Source: Faecalibacillus intestinalis
Lineage (GTDB): Bacteria > Bacillota_I > Bacilli_A > Erysipelotrichales > Coprobacillaceae
DNA: 64,000 nucleotides
Reading direction: 5' to 3'
Assembly: GCF_003024685.1 (NCBI RefSeq)
Contig: NZ_PYLQ01000002.1
Location: 75,062-139,061 of the forward strand
The notes under the pieces are model-generated. The model searched no databases. It saw only the letters and a program-made list of their open reading frames with translations, and was not told where the DNA came from. Made by a program: the position numbers and the translations under genes. Below, piece after piece: positions 1-8,061 of the stretch (its first letter is position 1; every line of letters starts with the position of its first letter).

Positions 1-50
1 CAAGCTGTAATAGCTGTAAAAACAATAGCTTCAAATTTTGTTTTGGGCAT
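1..50 (-). CDS. Partial N-terminus, DUF2798-like small membrane protein
   Basis: Only the first 16 codons lie in the window (MPKTKFEAIVFTAITA, cut by the window edge). The opening resembles DUF2798 proteins, small two-helix membrane proteins of unknown function. A ribosome site (AGGAGG, minus strand, near 72-79) is about 20 bases upstream of this ATG but only about 5 bases from another ATG at 65-67. That upstream ATG opens a four-codon ORF through a run of nine A and would be in frame with the protein if the run had one more A. The family call rests on a very short stretch. Confidence 0.4.
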   Translation of the reverse strand, partial: MPKTKFEAIVFTAITA

Positions 51-87
51 TTTTATTTTTTTTTCATAAATTTCCTCCTAAAAAAAT

Positions 88-127
88 AAATGCCACCTCG
101 CCCTCTGACAGTAGCAAGGTGACATTT
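88..127. other. Imperfect inverted repeat, intergenic
   Basis: AAATGCCACCT at 88-98 pairs with AGGTGACATTT at 117-127 with one mismatch, giving a stem with an 18-20 base loop. It lies between the end of the minus-strand gene at 217-471 and the start of the partial gene at 1-50. It may act as a transcription terminator or a regulatory hairpin. There is no clear T run directly after either arm. Confidence 0.4.
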
Positions 128-216
128 AGTGTCTAGGTGTATTTTGGAGATATTTTATTTTAAAGACAAGAAAAAATATTTTTCTTGTGCATCTATCACA
201 AAAAAATAATCAAGCT

Positions 217-471
217 TTATTTATGCTCTATGCACAACAGTGCCTTTTTTAATTGTTTCTTCAAAGAGATGATCTTTATAACTTTATAAACCAAAATTCC
301 TAAAATAATCAAGCATAAACAACTTAATTGATTATATCCACCCAAATAATATTCATCAGTATTTCTAACAGGATAAATATCAATTTCTATACAAATCCAA
401 ATAAGTGCTAATACTCCTCCTGATAAATAATGCCAAAATAATTTATTTTCTATTTTCTCTTTCGTCATCAT
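217..471 (-). CDS. Small two-helix membrane protein, unknown function
   Basis: 84 residues with two hydrophobic segments, about residues 14-31 and 47-66, joined by a short polar loop containing a YYLGGY stretch. The C-terminus is basic (KKQLKKALL) and probably cytoplasmic. An AAGGAGAAAG ribosome site precedes the ATG. I do not recognise a family. Codon use is AT-rich like the host neighbours. It stands alone, with a long non-coding stretch upstream. Confidence 0.55.
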   Translation of the reverse strand: MMTKEKIENKLFWHYLSGGVLALIWICIEIDIYPVRNTDEYYLGGYNQLSCLCLIILGILVYKVIKIISLKKQLKKALLCIEHK

Positions 472-784
472 CTTTCTCCTTTATTTTAAATCTTCCAATT
501 TATGAATTATTTCTTGGGAAATAATTTGTTAAAAAGGAATTATATTATTATACTGATTCATTTTTTCAAACTAAAATAACATAATAAATAATAAAAAACT
601 TATTATCAAAATAACTATTTTTTCTATTTTATACTCTTCTATCAATGGATTATGTGAAAATTAATTTTTTTAATTATTTTGTTTTATTTATTCAATAAAA
701 TAGTTTATAATAACCATGTTGGAAGTGTAGTGTTTGTATAGAGATTGAGCATCCTTGATGGATGCTCATCTTTTTTATACCATT
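472..784. other. Non-coding stretch with a possible short transcript
   Basis: No ORF of convincing quality is seen here. The DNA is extremely AT-rich. A TATAAT hexamer at 706-711 on the plus strand precedes a strong plus-strand terminator at 746-776, so an RNA of about 60 bases starting near 717 is conceivable. The -35 region is poor, so this is a suggestion only. Confidence 0.25.
746..776 (+). terminator. Rho-independent terminator, plus strand
   Basis: TGAGCATCC (746-754) pairs perfectly with GGATGCTCA (760-768) around a five-base loop and is followed by TCTTTTTT. The T run is on the plus strand, yet the neighbouring genes are both on the minus strand, so it does not serve either of them. 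Confidence 0.6.
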
Positions 785-2317
785 TTAATAACCATGATCT
801 ACATGTTTCCATTCACCCTGTTTATTTCTTACAAGTAACCAAATCCAATCTTTATAAGTACTATTAGGATTTAAAGAACCATCTCCACCACTTCCATCAA
901 CATCAAATGTTGATGTTAAAACAATAGCTTCATCTCCACCATATTGTTGTAGTATTTCTTTAAAATAATTTTCATTATCTCCCGCATAATAAATTTCTTT
1001 TAATGTACAGCCTTTAAAATTTTCATTAAAATACTCAATAACTGTATTAATTGCTGAAGTAATATCATCATAGCTATAAATATTTGAAGTGACTTCTTTT
1101 TCTACAATATCATTTTCTTCTCTTTTTTCTATACGAACAAGCATATTGATATCTGTTTGAATAACATATTGATAAAAATCATCAATATATGCTTTATAGT
1201 TTCCTCCACTATAATGACTAGGAAGGATGACTTCTGTAAGAGGAAGTTGTTGATTCATCAAAATATCTTGTGCATGTTTAATAATTTCTATTGGGTCTTT
1301 TTCAAGAGTTGATGTAATGCTATCTGTAAAACCATATTCTTTTGAAACATATTGAATGATTTTGTTATTTTTATCATAACTAACATCAAGTCTTAAAGTT
1401 GGTTCATCTTTATCATTACTGAAATTAAAATAATTTTCTTTTTTATCTTCATAAACATAACCATTTTTCATCAATTCATCTATAACTTCTTGAGGAAGGA
1501 GTTCTTTTAATTCTTTGATTGTTTCTGATTCACTTAAAGTACTAAAACGTAAGTATTTATGTTTTGATTGCTTTAATTCGGTATTGATTTCTGTACGTTT
1601 TGTTTTTCTTTTTTGAACAAACATTTGTCCTTTTTGATTAAAAGAAAGTTCTACTTCAAAAAGTTTACTTGCTTTTGATTTATAGTTCACTTCAATTCTA
1701 AAATTATCAGAAATATCTTTTATCTTAGAGTTAAAAAGATAATCTTCTGGTTTCCAAATAACTTTTAAACCTTTTTTTGTATGATAATATTTTTTATAAA
1801 GATCATAAGAAATCGTAGTATCACTTTGATAGACTTTTCCACCTAGATGAATCTCTAAAGGATTTCCTCCTTGAACAATACGAATTGATTCTATTTTGTC
1901 ACTTTGTACATCTACTGTAAAATAACTTGTTGTAAGATACCCATCTAAATAATATTTTCCATCATAATTTTTTAAATCTAATTGCGATTGTTTAAAATCT
2001 GTTTTTTTAGAAAAATACTTTTCTTCATATTTCTTTTTCAATTGCACTTTATCCATTATATCGACCTGATCATGAATTAAATAATAATCCATAGGTGTTG
2101 CTTGAGTAGTAATAGAATTATAGGTTTGATTATAAGCAAGAATTTCAAATGTATCTTTTGTTTCTTTGTTTTGAATACCTAATACAAATAAAAGAACTAC
2201 ACAAGAAATAATCAAAATAGGTTTATAGTAATGATGTTTTTTTATAGGAATTTGTTGAAGAAGATTTTCATCAACTTGAATTTCATCATAATAATTTTTA
2301 AATGATTTATTTTTCAT
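785..2317 (-). CDS. Putative membrane-anchored anti-sigma factor
   Basis: 510 residues: a cytoplasmic N-terminus of about 30 residues, one membrane helix (about 33-48, ILIISCVVLLFVLGI), then a long extracytoplasmic domain of about 460 residues. The start overlaps the end of the upstream ECF sigma gene by 11 bases, which suggests translational coupling. This architecture and position are typical of anti-sigma factors that hold an ECF sigma at the membrane until a signal is sensed outside. The large outer domain is not one I recognise. Function is inferred from context. Confidence 0.6.
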   Translation of the reverse strand: MKNKSFKNYYDEIQVDENLLQQIPIKKHHYYKPILIISCVVLLFVLGIQNKETKDTFEILAYNQTYNSITTQATPMDYYLIHDQVDIMDKVQLKKKYEEKYFSKKTDFKQSQLDLKNYDGKYYLDGYLTTSYFTVDVQSDKIESIRIVQGGNPLEIHLGGKVYQSDTTISYDLYKKYYHTKKGLKVIWKPEDYLFNSKIKDISDNFRIEVNYKSKASKLFEVELSFNQKGQMFVQKRKTKRTEINTELKQSKHKYLRFSTLSESETIKELKELLPQEVIDELMKNGYVYEDKKENYFNFSNDKDEPTLRLDVSYDKNNKIIQYVSKEYGFTDSITSTLEKDPIEIIKHAQDILMNQQLPLTEVILPSHYSGGNYKAYIDDFYQYVIQTDINMLVRIEKREENDIVEKEVTSNIYSYDDITSAINTVIEYFNENFKGCTLKEIYYAGDNENYFKEILQQYGGDEAIVLTSTFDVDGSGGDGSLNPNSTYKDWIWLLVRNKQGEWKHVDHGY

Positions 2318-2759
2318 CAGCCTCTATCTCCTTTCTTAATTGATTTCTTGCTCGGTTTAATAAAACACGAACATTATTTTCTTTGATATGTAATAATTCT
2401 GCCATTTCTTTTGTTGAATATCCTTCATAATAAAATAAATAAAGAACTACATTATACTTTTTAGAAAGCTTATTTAAATAAGGGGTCAAATCAATTTCTT
2501 GCTTTTCAAAAATATAAGTTTGTTCATCGATTTCATCTACTTTATTATGCCAAAAAGACTTCAAAGATGTTTTACTACAATTAAGTGTTACCCTTATAAA
2601 CCAAGCTTTTTCATGTTCTAAAGATTCAAAAACAGGTTTTCTTTTCATATAACGATACATCACATTTTGAAAGATATCATCTGCTTGATCTTTTTGATGA
2701 CATTGGCTAAAAGCAAGACGATAAACCAGATCTTTTTCACGTTGAATGACTTCTTCCAT
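2307..2759 (-). CDS. ECF-type RNA polymerase sigma factor
   Basis: 150 residues with the two-domain ECF layout. Region 2 lies at about residues 8-55 (YRLAFSQCHQKDQADDIFQNV, the helix that melts the -10 region). Region 4 lies at about 95-145 (YEGYSTKEMAELLHIKENNVRVLLNRARNQL, a helix-turn-helix contacting -35). Its length is usual for small ECF factors. It is co-transcribed with the membrane protein at 785-2317. The first start is used, with a GGGAGG ribosome site just upstream. The target regulon cannot be read from the window. Confidence 0.85.
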   Translation of the reverse strand: MEEVIQREKDLVYRLAFSQCHQKDQADDIFQNVMYRYMKRKPVFESLEHEKAWFIRVTLNCSKTSLKSFWHNKVDEIDEQTYIFEKQEIDLTPYLNKLSKKYNVVLYLFYYEGYSTKEMAELLHIKENNVRVLLNRARNQLRKEIEADEK

Positions 2760-2830
2760 ATTTAAAACCTCCCTTCATTAGTAATACTTTTTAAAGGTAT
2801 CATATGTTACAAAAATTATAACATTTTCAT

Positions 2831-2859
2831 AAAAAAAATACCTTGGTATTACCAAGGTA
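2831..2859 (-). terminator. Terminator of the XRE regulator
   Basis: On the minus strand TACCTTGG (2859-2852) and CCAAGGTA (2846-2839) form an 8-bp stem with a five-base loop followed by eight T. The upstream arm overlaps the last codons and the stop of the gene ending at 2849. Confidence 0.8.
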
Positions 2860-3586
2860 AATGATCTATATTAAGTTTTTCATAATTTATATTTTGACTT
2901 TGATAATAATGAACTTGATGATTCTCATCATCAAGGATTTTAATGATATTATTTTTAAGTATGACAATCGTTACTTTTATATCACCTTTTTGACTCATAA
3001 TATAAAATTCATATTGTTTTTCTTGATTATCTTGATTAATATAAGAAATTGTAGGATTATTTGAAAATTCTGTTTTAATTGTTTTAATCTTTTTAAAATC
3101 ATTAATATTTAAATAATCACAAAATTGAATAACTTTCTTTTGTGTCAAACCACCAGAATACATAACCACTAACGAAGCAGGTTCACGATAAGCTAAAGCC
3201 AATTGGTCACCTACATAATAATCACTGCATAATCTTTGGATGATATTATTATAATTATTTTCATATTTTTGTTGTTTTTGGACTTTATACATACCAATTA
3301 ATGTAATTGCAAAAATAAAACAAACAATACTGATGATAAAAATATCTTTTCTTTTTTTCTTTCTTTTTTGAATAATATATTCATTGCTTTGAAGAAGTTC
3401 TTCATAGTCTAGTTTTAAAATAGATGTTATCTTAGCAAGTAAGGTAATATCAGGATAACCTCTTCCTGTTTCCCATTTACTAATTGTTTTGTTGCTGACT
3501 TTTAGTAAATCAGCAAGTTGACTTTGAGTGTACCCTTTTTTAAGTCTTGCATTTTTTATTGTTCTAGCAAATCTATCATTATCCAT
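2849..3586 (-). CDS. XRE-family regulator with membrane helix and outer domain
   Basis: 245 residues. The N-terminal 60 residues are a classic XRE helix-turn-helix (GYTQSQLADLLKVSNKTISKWETGRGYPD). A basic stretch (QKRKKKRKD) precedes one membrane helix at about 82-99. The last about 140 residues are outside the membrane and not recognisable. Such one-protein membrane regulators can link an outside signal to transcription. It lies upstream of the sigma/anti-sigma pair in the same direction, but its own terminator separates the two units. Confidence 0.75.
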   Translation of the reverse strand: MDNDRFARTIKNARLKKGYTQSQLADLLKVSNKTISKWETGRGYPDITLLAKITSILKLDYEELLQSNEYIIQKRKKKRKDIFIISIVCFIFAITLIGMYKVQKQQKYENNYNNIIQRLCSDYYVGDQLALAYREPASLVVMYSGGLTQKKVIQFCDYLNINDFKKIKTIKTEFSNNPTISYINQDNQEKQYEFYIMSQKGDIKVTIVILKNNIIKILDDENHQVHYYQSQNINYEKLNIDHLPW

Positions 3587-3670
3587 ATACCTTACCTCCT
3601 ACTTTAACTATACATGAACCTCATTGAAATAGAAAGAAAATGACTATCTACCAATTGTAGACATGTTTAG

Positions 3671-3695
3671 AAATGTTTCCAATTTGGAAACATTT
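3671..3695. promoter_or_regulatory. Perfect 10-bp inverted repeat, possible operator
   Basis: AAATGTTTCC (3671-3680) and GGAAACATTT (3686-3695) are separated by five bases in the divergent space between the XRE regulator and the YczE-like gene. The position suits a regulator-binding site. The T-rich flank (TTAATTTT) also permits a weak plus-strand terminator. Confidence 0.45.
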
Positions 3696-3743
3696 TTAAT
3701 TTTATAGATAAATGCTTCTATAATGCGTGGTGAGGTGATTAAA

Positions 3744-4424
3744 ATGAAAAAAAGAAGAATAAATAGTGAGATATTGTATTTAATTGCAATATTAGTTTTA
3801 TCATTTTCAATAGACTTACTGACTATTGCAAACATGGGGTTATCTGCTATAAATGGACCCGCTTATATTTTAAGTGAAAAAGTTTATTCACTTACTTATG
3901 GGCAAGCAGAATATATTGTTGAAGGGATTATTTTTATCATTTTTTGTATTTTAATGAAGAAATTTAAAATGACATATTTGAGTTCTTTTATCACAGGTGT
4001 TTTATATGCAACAATGGCAGATATTTGGAAAATAATTATTCCTTTCTTTCAAACTCAAAATGAAATATGTTTTCAATTTCGTATTGTTTATTTTTTTATA
4101 GGTTTTATACTTTCAGCAATGGCTGTCGCTATGTTTTATAAATCTTATTTATATCCTCAAATCTATGATTTTTTTGTTCAAGAAATATCAAAAAAATATC
4201 ATATTACTTTAAAAATATTTAAAACTTGCTTTGATTGTACATTCCTTATTTTATCTTTTATCATGTCTTTATTCTTATTTCATGGAATTGTTGGTATTGG
4301 TATAGGAACTATTATTGTTGCTTTGTTTAATGGAACATTCATCAGTTTTTTCAAGAATTTTCTTGATAAACATTTTATATGTATTCCAAAATTCACCAAA
4401 CTTGAAAAATATTTAAAGCTATAA
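3744..4424 (+). CDS. YczE/YyaS/YitT-type integral membrane protein
   Basis: 226 residues from the ATG at 3744, chosen because GAGGTG at 3732-3737 is well placed; an upstream in-frame ATG at 3723 lacks such a site. Five or six hydrophobic segments are visible, beginning ILYLIAILVLSFSIDLLT and followed by the family-like MGLSAINGPAYILS. This matches the YczE/YitT membrane protein family of unknown function. It is divergent from the XRE regulator and converges on the flavin reductase gene across a shared terminator. Confidence 0.7.
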   Translation: MKKRRINSEILYLIAILVLSFSIDLLTIANMGLSAINGPAYILSEKVYSLTYGQAEYIVEGIIFIIFCILMKKFKMTYLSSFITGVLYATMADIWKIIIPFFQTQNEICFQFRIVYFFIGFILSAMAVAMFYKSYLYPQIYDFFVQEISKKYHITLKIFKTCFDCTFLILSFIMSLFLFHGIVGIGIGTIIVALFNGTFISFFKNFLDKHFICIPKFTKLEKYLKL

Positions 4425-4474
4425 AAAAGGCTATAATGAAAACCTAAAAGCTAGGTTTCTTTATAGTCTTTTTA
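4424..4474. terminator. Bidirectional terminator between convergent genes
   Basis: A long imperfect stem (AAAAAGGCTATAA with TTATAGTCTTTTT, and an inner AAACCTA/TAGGTTT) lies between the stop codons of the plus gene ending at 4424 and the minus gene ending at 4472. A and T runs at the two sides suit termination in both directions. Confidence 0.7.
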
Positions 4475-4888
4475 TTCAGCAATCATCCCTTTATAGTTCA
4501 TACCATAAAGTTTAGCAAAACGACTCATTGTATATTCACCAGCCGCTAATTGTTCCTTTGTAGGTGCATATCCTTGGAAAACAAAATACATATCTTTTCC
4601 TTGTAATAAACATTCATCTACATAACCATAAAAACGATCTAAAACATTACGAATAGCTCCTGACATACTATGCCAATAAAGTGGTGAACCAATAACAATT
4701 GTATCTGCTTGTTTCATTTGTTCAATAACTTCATCTAATTGATCATCTTCAAAGTTTTGACCATAACTGCAGATTTTATAATCAACTAGATTTAATGTTT
4801 TAAATTCTTGATCTTTTAAGAATTTTTTAGTAAGTCTTACAGTATTTCCATTTTTATTAGGACTTCCATTAATAAATAAAATACTCAT
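4472..4888 (-). CDS. Flavodoxin-fold NAD(P)H-dependent oxidoreductase
   Basis: 138 residues. The N-terminal FMN-binding loop is clear (INGSPNKNGNT, residues about 6-16), and the second flavin motif GSPLYWHSMSGAIRNVLDRF lies at about 68-87. This is the NADPH-dependent FMN reductase/flavodoxin-like family, which transfers electrons from NAD(P)H to FMN or quinones in the cytoplasm. It is somewhat shorter than the usual 150-190 residues. It is the last gene of a minus-strand run that includes an SDR and an aldo/keto reductase, and it follows the 73-residue gene by 2 bases. Confidence 0.85.
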   Translation of the reverse strand: MSILFINGSPNKNGNTVRLTKKFLKDQEFKTLNLVDYKICSYGQNFEDDQLDEVIEQMKQADTIVIGSPLYWHSMSGAIRNVLDRFYGYVDECLLQGKDMYFVFQGYAPTKEQLAAGEYTMSRFAKLYGMNYKGMIAE

Positions 4889-4890
4889 TT

Positions 4891-5112
4891 TTATATCTCC
4901 CTATAACTTATATATAATTGTGTTTCATTTCTAATAATTTTATAGTGTTTAATAATATTAATTAATAAATTAATTTGATATTCTTCGATATCACCTATCA
5001 AATAAAGTTGTTCATTTGACAATAAGGGTTCAAAAGAATAATCATTAAGTTGTAATAGATTTATGATTTCATCTTTTTGTTTGCTTAGACAAACAATAAT
5101 TGCTTTTTGCAT
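4891..5112 (-). CDS. Small hypothetical protein in redox operon
   Basis: 73 residues, no membrane segment, not recognised. A hydrophobic start (AIIVCLSKQKDEIINLL) and an alternating beta-alpha pattern suggest a small ferredoxin-like fold. It is packed between the hydrolase pseudogene (13 bases upstream) and the flavin reductase (2 bases downstream), so it is probably co-transcribed. A single Cys (about residue 8) is the only notable side chain. Confidence 0.5.
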   Translation of the reverse strand: MQKAIIVCLSKQKDEIINLLQLNDYSFEPLLSNEQLYLIGDIEEYQINLLINIIKHYKIIRNETQLYISYREI

Positions 5113-5125
5113 TTTTTCACCAACT

Positions 5126-6129
5126 TTATTTATAAAATATATCTAATTTTTCAATTGCTTCTTTTACAACACTTTCTTTGTAATACGTTTGTATATGGGT
5201 TGCATCTTTAAGATAATAAAGTTCTTTTTCTTTTGTCGTAATCGCTAGTTCAAAAGCTTGTTCACTCATATAATTTGTATCAGCATGATCTCCAACCATC
5301 ATTAATAATGGTTGATCAAGAAGATACATAAATTGAACTGGATCATAAACCATCAAATCCATCAAGTTTCTTTGTAAAAAACATGAATGACTATTAGGAT
5401 GAAAATGTGTTTCTACATAATATTCATAACCTTCTCGATACATTTCAATTGGTAATTGATGCCCTACTTCTGGTTTCATCTCTGTCATATTCGCATTATA
5501 AATCAAAGTATCTTCATTTAATTCTTTTTCTCGAATAGAAGCAACCTCATGAAGTCTTTTTAACACGGTATCAACTTGACTGTTTTGAAAGCCTTCACGT
5601 CTAACCACTCCCATATTAAACATAGAGACAGTAGCTATTTTCTTTAAACGTTTATCCATTTGTCCACATGAAAGCAGATAGCCTCCACCACCGCAAATAC
5701 CTAAACCATAGATACGTTGTGAATCAACACCAGGAAATGAGAAGATAACATCAATCATCCCTCTAATATCTTCTATGCGATAATAAGGAATATCTTGTTG
5801 TCTTGGCATTCCTTCACTTTCACCAAAAAAATAGGATCACTTACAATTGTTATATATCCTTTTTCTGCCAATCTTTGTGCATATAAGCCCGCAGTTTGTT
5901 CTTTGACTGCTCCATTAGGAACAGCGATAACAATAGCAGGATATCGTTTATCTTTACTATAGTTTTTTGGTGTATAGATATTAGAAGCAATTTTTATGCC
6001 ATTTAATTGATAAGTAATTGGATATATTTGAACTTCATTTTCTTTATTTTCAGTTATAGCATTTTCATAAACCAATCCAAAAGGATTAGAAGAAAAGGGA
6101 AAAGCTTCCCTTTTATCTAATTGAATCAT
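5126..6129 (-). pseudogene. Alpha/beta hydrolase broken by a one-base frameshift
   Basis: Two adjacent ORFs make one dienelactone-hydrolase-like protein. The first (6129 to about 5826) has the N-terminal strands and a cap region ending YITIVSD. The second continues FFGESEGMPRQQDIPYYR through the nucleophile elbow GLGICGGGG and a late conserved GDHAD and His (ATHIQTY). The break falls in a run of seven T (minus strand, 5825-5831); one extra T would restore a single frame. The nucleophile position carries Cys rather than Ser, as in dienelactone hydrolases. The lesion may be a true mutation, a phase-variable tract or a sequencing error. Its start overlaps the end of the aldo/keto reductase by one base. 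Confidence 0.8.
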
Positions 6130-7109
6130 TAATGACCTCCAAACACTTTAAATTCCATTGTATTTAATTTATCATCAATTGTTTTAACTTCTTCTTGACT
6201 TAATTCAACATTACCTGCTTCAAAGTTAGATTGAAGTCTATCAAGTTTTCTTGATCCTGGAATTGGAATAATGAAATCATATTTATTAATCATCCAAGCA
6301 AGTGACATTTGTGCATTTGTAGCATGATGTTTTTCACCAATTTTAGATACGACTTCTAATAATTCATTTGTCTTTTTAATTCCTTCTTCGCTATATTGTG
6401 GCATATCAGGTCTAAAGTCTTGTTCCCCACTACCGAAATCTTTTTTTGATTGATAAGCTCCTGTAAGTGCTCCATTAGCTAAAGGAGAGAAAGCAACATA
6501 AGTAATACCTAATTCTTTACATACAGGCATTAAGTTTTCATGCCATCTTGCCATCATTGAATATCTATTTTCAATAACAGTTACTGGACATATAGCATGT
6601 GCTCTTCTTAAGTATTCTTCATTTACTTCTGAAATACCCCATGCTTTAATCTTTCCTTCTTCCATTAATTCTTTCATCACACCAGCAACAACTTCTGGTT
6701 CTACATTAGGATCAATTCTATGTTGATAGTAAATATCTACATAATCTGTTTGTAATCTTTTTAATGATCCTTCAATTGATTGTCTAATTTTTTCAGGTGT
6801 ACTATCAAATTCAAGATGATCTCCTTTATGTGTTACTCCAAATTTAGTACATAAAACAACATCTTTTCTAAATGGTTTAATAGCTTCACCTACCACTTCT
6901 TCATTATAAGCAATGCTTCCATCAGGATTAATTCCTGTATAACATTCAGCTGTATCATAGAAATCATACCCCATTTCATGCGCTTTTCTTAAAATTTCTA
7001 CAGCTTCATCTTTTGGTGTTGGTACACCACTAGCATGAGATAACCCCATACATCCTAGCCCAATCGCATTTACATACATATCTGTCTTTCCAAGTCTTAC
7101 TCTTTTCAT
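6129..7109 (-). CDS. Aldo/keto reductase
   Basis: 326 residues from the ATG at 7109, four bases after the stop of the SDR gene, with GGAAGGAAAG upstream; a longer in-frame start overlaps the SDR and is less likely. TIM-barrel aldo/keto reductase with the catalytic tetrad: Asp and Tyr in GYDFYDTAECYTG, Lys in VLCTKFG, His in YYQHRID. The C-terminal NADPH site reads IIPIPGSRKLDRLQSNFEA. It is the YajO/IolS-like type that reduces small aldehydes and ketones. It is the second gene of the SDR-led operon opposite a LysR regulator. Confidence 0.9.
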   Translation of the reverse strand: MKRVRLGKTDMYVNAIGLGCMGLSHASGVPTPKDEAVEILRKAHEMGYDFYDTAECYTGINPDGSIAYNEEVVGEAIKPFRKDVVLCTKFGVTHKGDHLEFDSTPEKIRQSIEGSLKRLQTDYVDIYYQHRIDPNVEPEVVAGVMKELMEEGKIKAWGISEVNEEYLRRAHAICPVTVIENRYSMMARWHENLMPVCKELGITYVAFSPLANGALTGAYQSKKDFGSGEQDFRPDMPQYSEEGIKKTNELLEVVSKIGEKHHATNAQMSLAWMINKYDFIIPIPGSRKLDRLQSNFEAGNVELSQEEVKTIDDKLNTMEFKVFGGH

Positions 7110-7113
7110 CTTT

Positions 7114-7953
7114 CTACTTTCCTTCCTCATAATCACATGAAGCTGATACTTCAGCCCATTTATCTAATTCTGCAATTTTTGCTTCTAATGTTGATTTAAC
7201 AGCTGTTACAGCAGCTTTACCTAATGTTAAGATTTCAGGTAAATCATCATTATGAACCACTTCTACAATCACTTTACCTGCTTTATCTGGATCTCCAGCT
7301 TGTTGATGTTTATTTTCAAAGTTACCAGGTCTTGATTTACCTACTGTTGCTTCATAATCACCAATTTGAGCTTTTGTTCCTTGTAAAGATTTCCCATCAT
7401 AGAATCTTGTTCTAAAAGCACCTGGTTGAACAACCATTGCTTTAATTCCTAATGGAGCAAGTTCTTTCATTAAACCATTTGTAAGTAATTCTAAGGCTGC
7501 TTTACTTGAAGCATAATATCCTGAACCTACAGCGGATCTTGCTGCTGCAATCGAAGTTACATTTAGAATATAGCCTGATTTTTGTTCTCTCATTTTAGGA
7601 AGAACGGCTTTAATTAATTCAATTGGTCCAAATAAATTAGTTTGATATAAAGTTTGAACTGCTTCGATTTCTCCTTCTTCTACAGCACTACGATAACCAT
7701 ATCCTGCATTATTAACAAGAACATCAATTGTTCCAAATTTATCGTATGCTTCTTTTACAGCGTTTTTAATACTATCTTGACTACATACATCTAAAGAAAC
7801 AGCTAAAGCCGTTTCTGGATAAGCTTCTACAATATCCATCACTTTATCTTTATTTCTTGCCGTAACAATTGCTTGATCCCCACTTTCTAAAACAGCTTTC
7901 GCAATTCCTTTTCCAATACCACTTGAACATCCTGTAATTAACCATGTTTTCAT
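7114..7953 (-). CDS. Short-chain dehydrogenase/reductase (SDR)
   Basis: 279 residues with all classical SDR marks: TGCSSGIGKGIA dinucleotide loop (residues about 7-18), NNAG at about 86-89, catalytic Ser in NVTSIAAARS and YYASSKAAL (Tyr and Lys) at about 150-158. Classical SDRs oxidise or reduce a carbonyl using NAD(P)(H). It is the first gene of the minus-strand operon and diverges from the LysR regulator at 8062 across 108 bases, so that regulator probably controls it. A paralogous but broken SDR/LysR pair lies at about 23.4-24.1 kb. Confidence 0.92.
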   Translation of the reverse strand: MKTWLITGCSSGIGKGIAKAVLESGDQAIVTARNKDKVMDIVEAYPETALAVSLDVCSQDSIKNAVKEAYDKFGTIDVLVNNAGYGYRSAVEEGEIEAVQTLYQTNLFGPIELIKAVLPKMREQKSGYILNVTSIAAARSAVGSGYYASSKAALELLTNGLMKELAPLGIKAMVVQPGAFRTRFYDGKSLQGTKAQIGDYEATVGKSRPGNFENKHQQAGDPDKAGKVIVEVVHNDDLPEILTLGKAAVTAVKSTLEAKIAELDKWAEVSASCDYEEGK

Positions 7954-8026
7954 TTTTTAGTTTCTCCTTTTTACACACATATTTTATTTTTTTATTACTT
8001 AAAAGTACAATACCAATAAAGAAATG

Positions 8027-8035
8027 TGCTATAAT
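8027..8035 (+). promoter_or_regulatory. Extended -10 promoter of the LysR gene
   Basis: TGCTATAAT: an extended TG at 8027-8028 and a perfect TATAAT at 8030-8035, 27 bases before the start codon. No good -35 is seen, which is usual with an extended -10. An AGGAGG ribosome site follows. Confidence 0.6.
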
Positions 8036-8061
8036 TTAAACGCATAGTAGGAGGTCATTAT

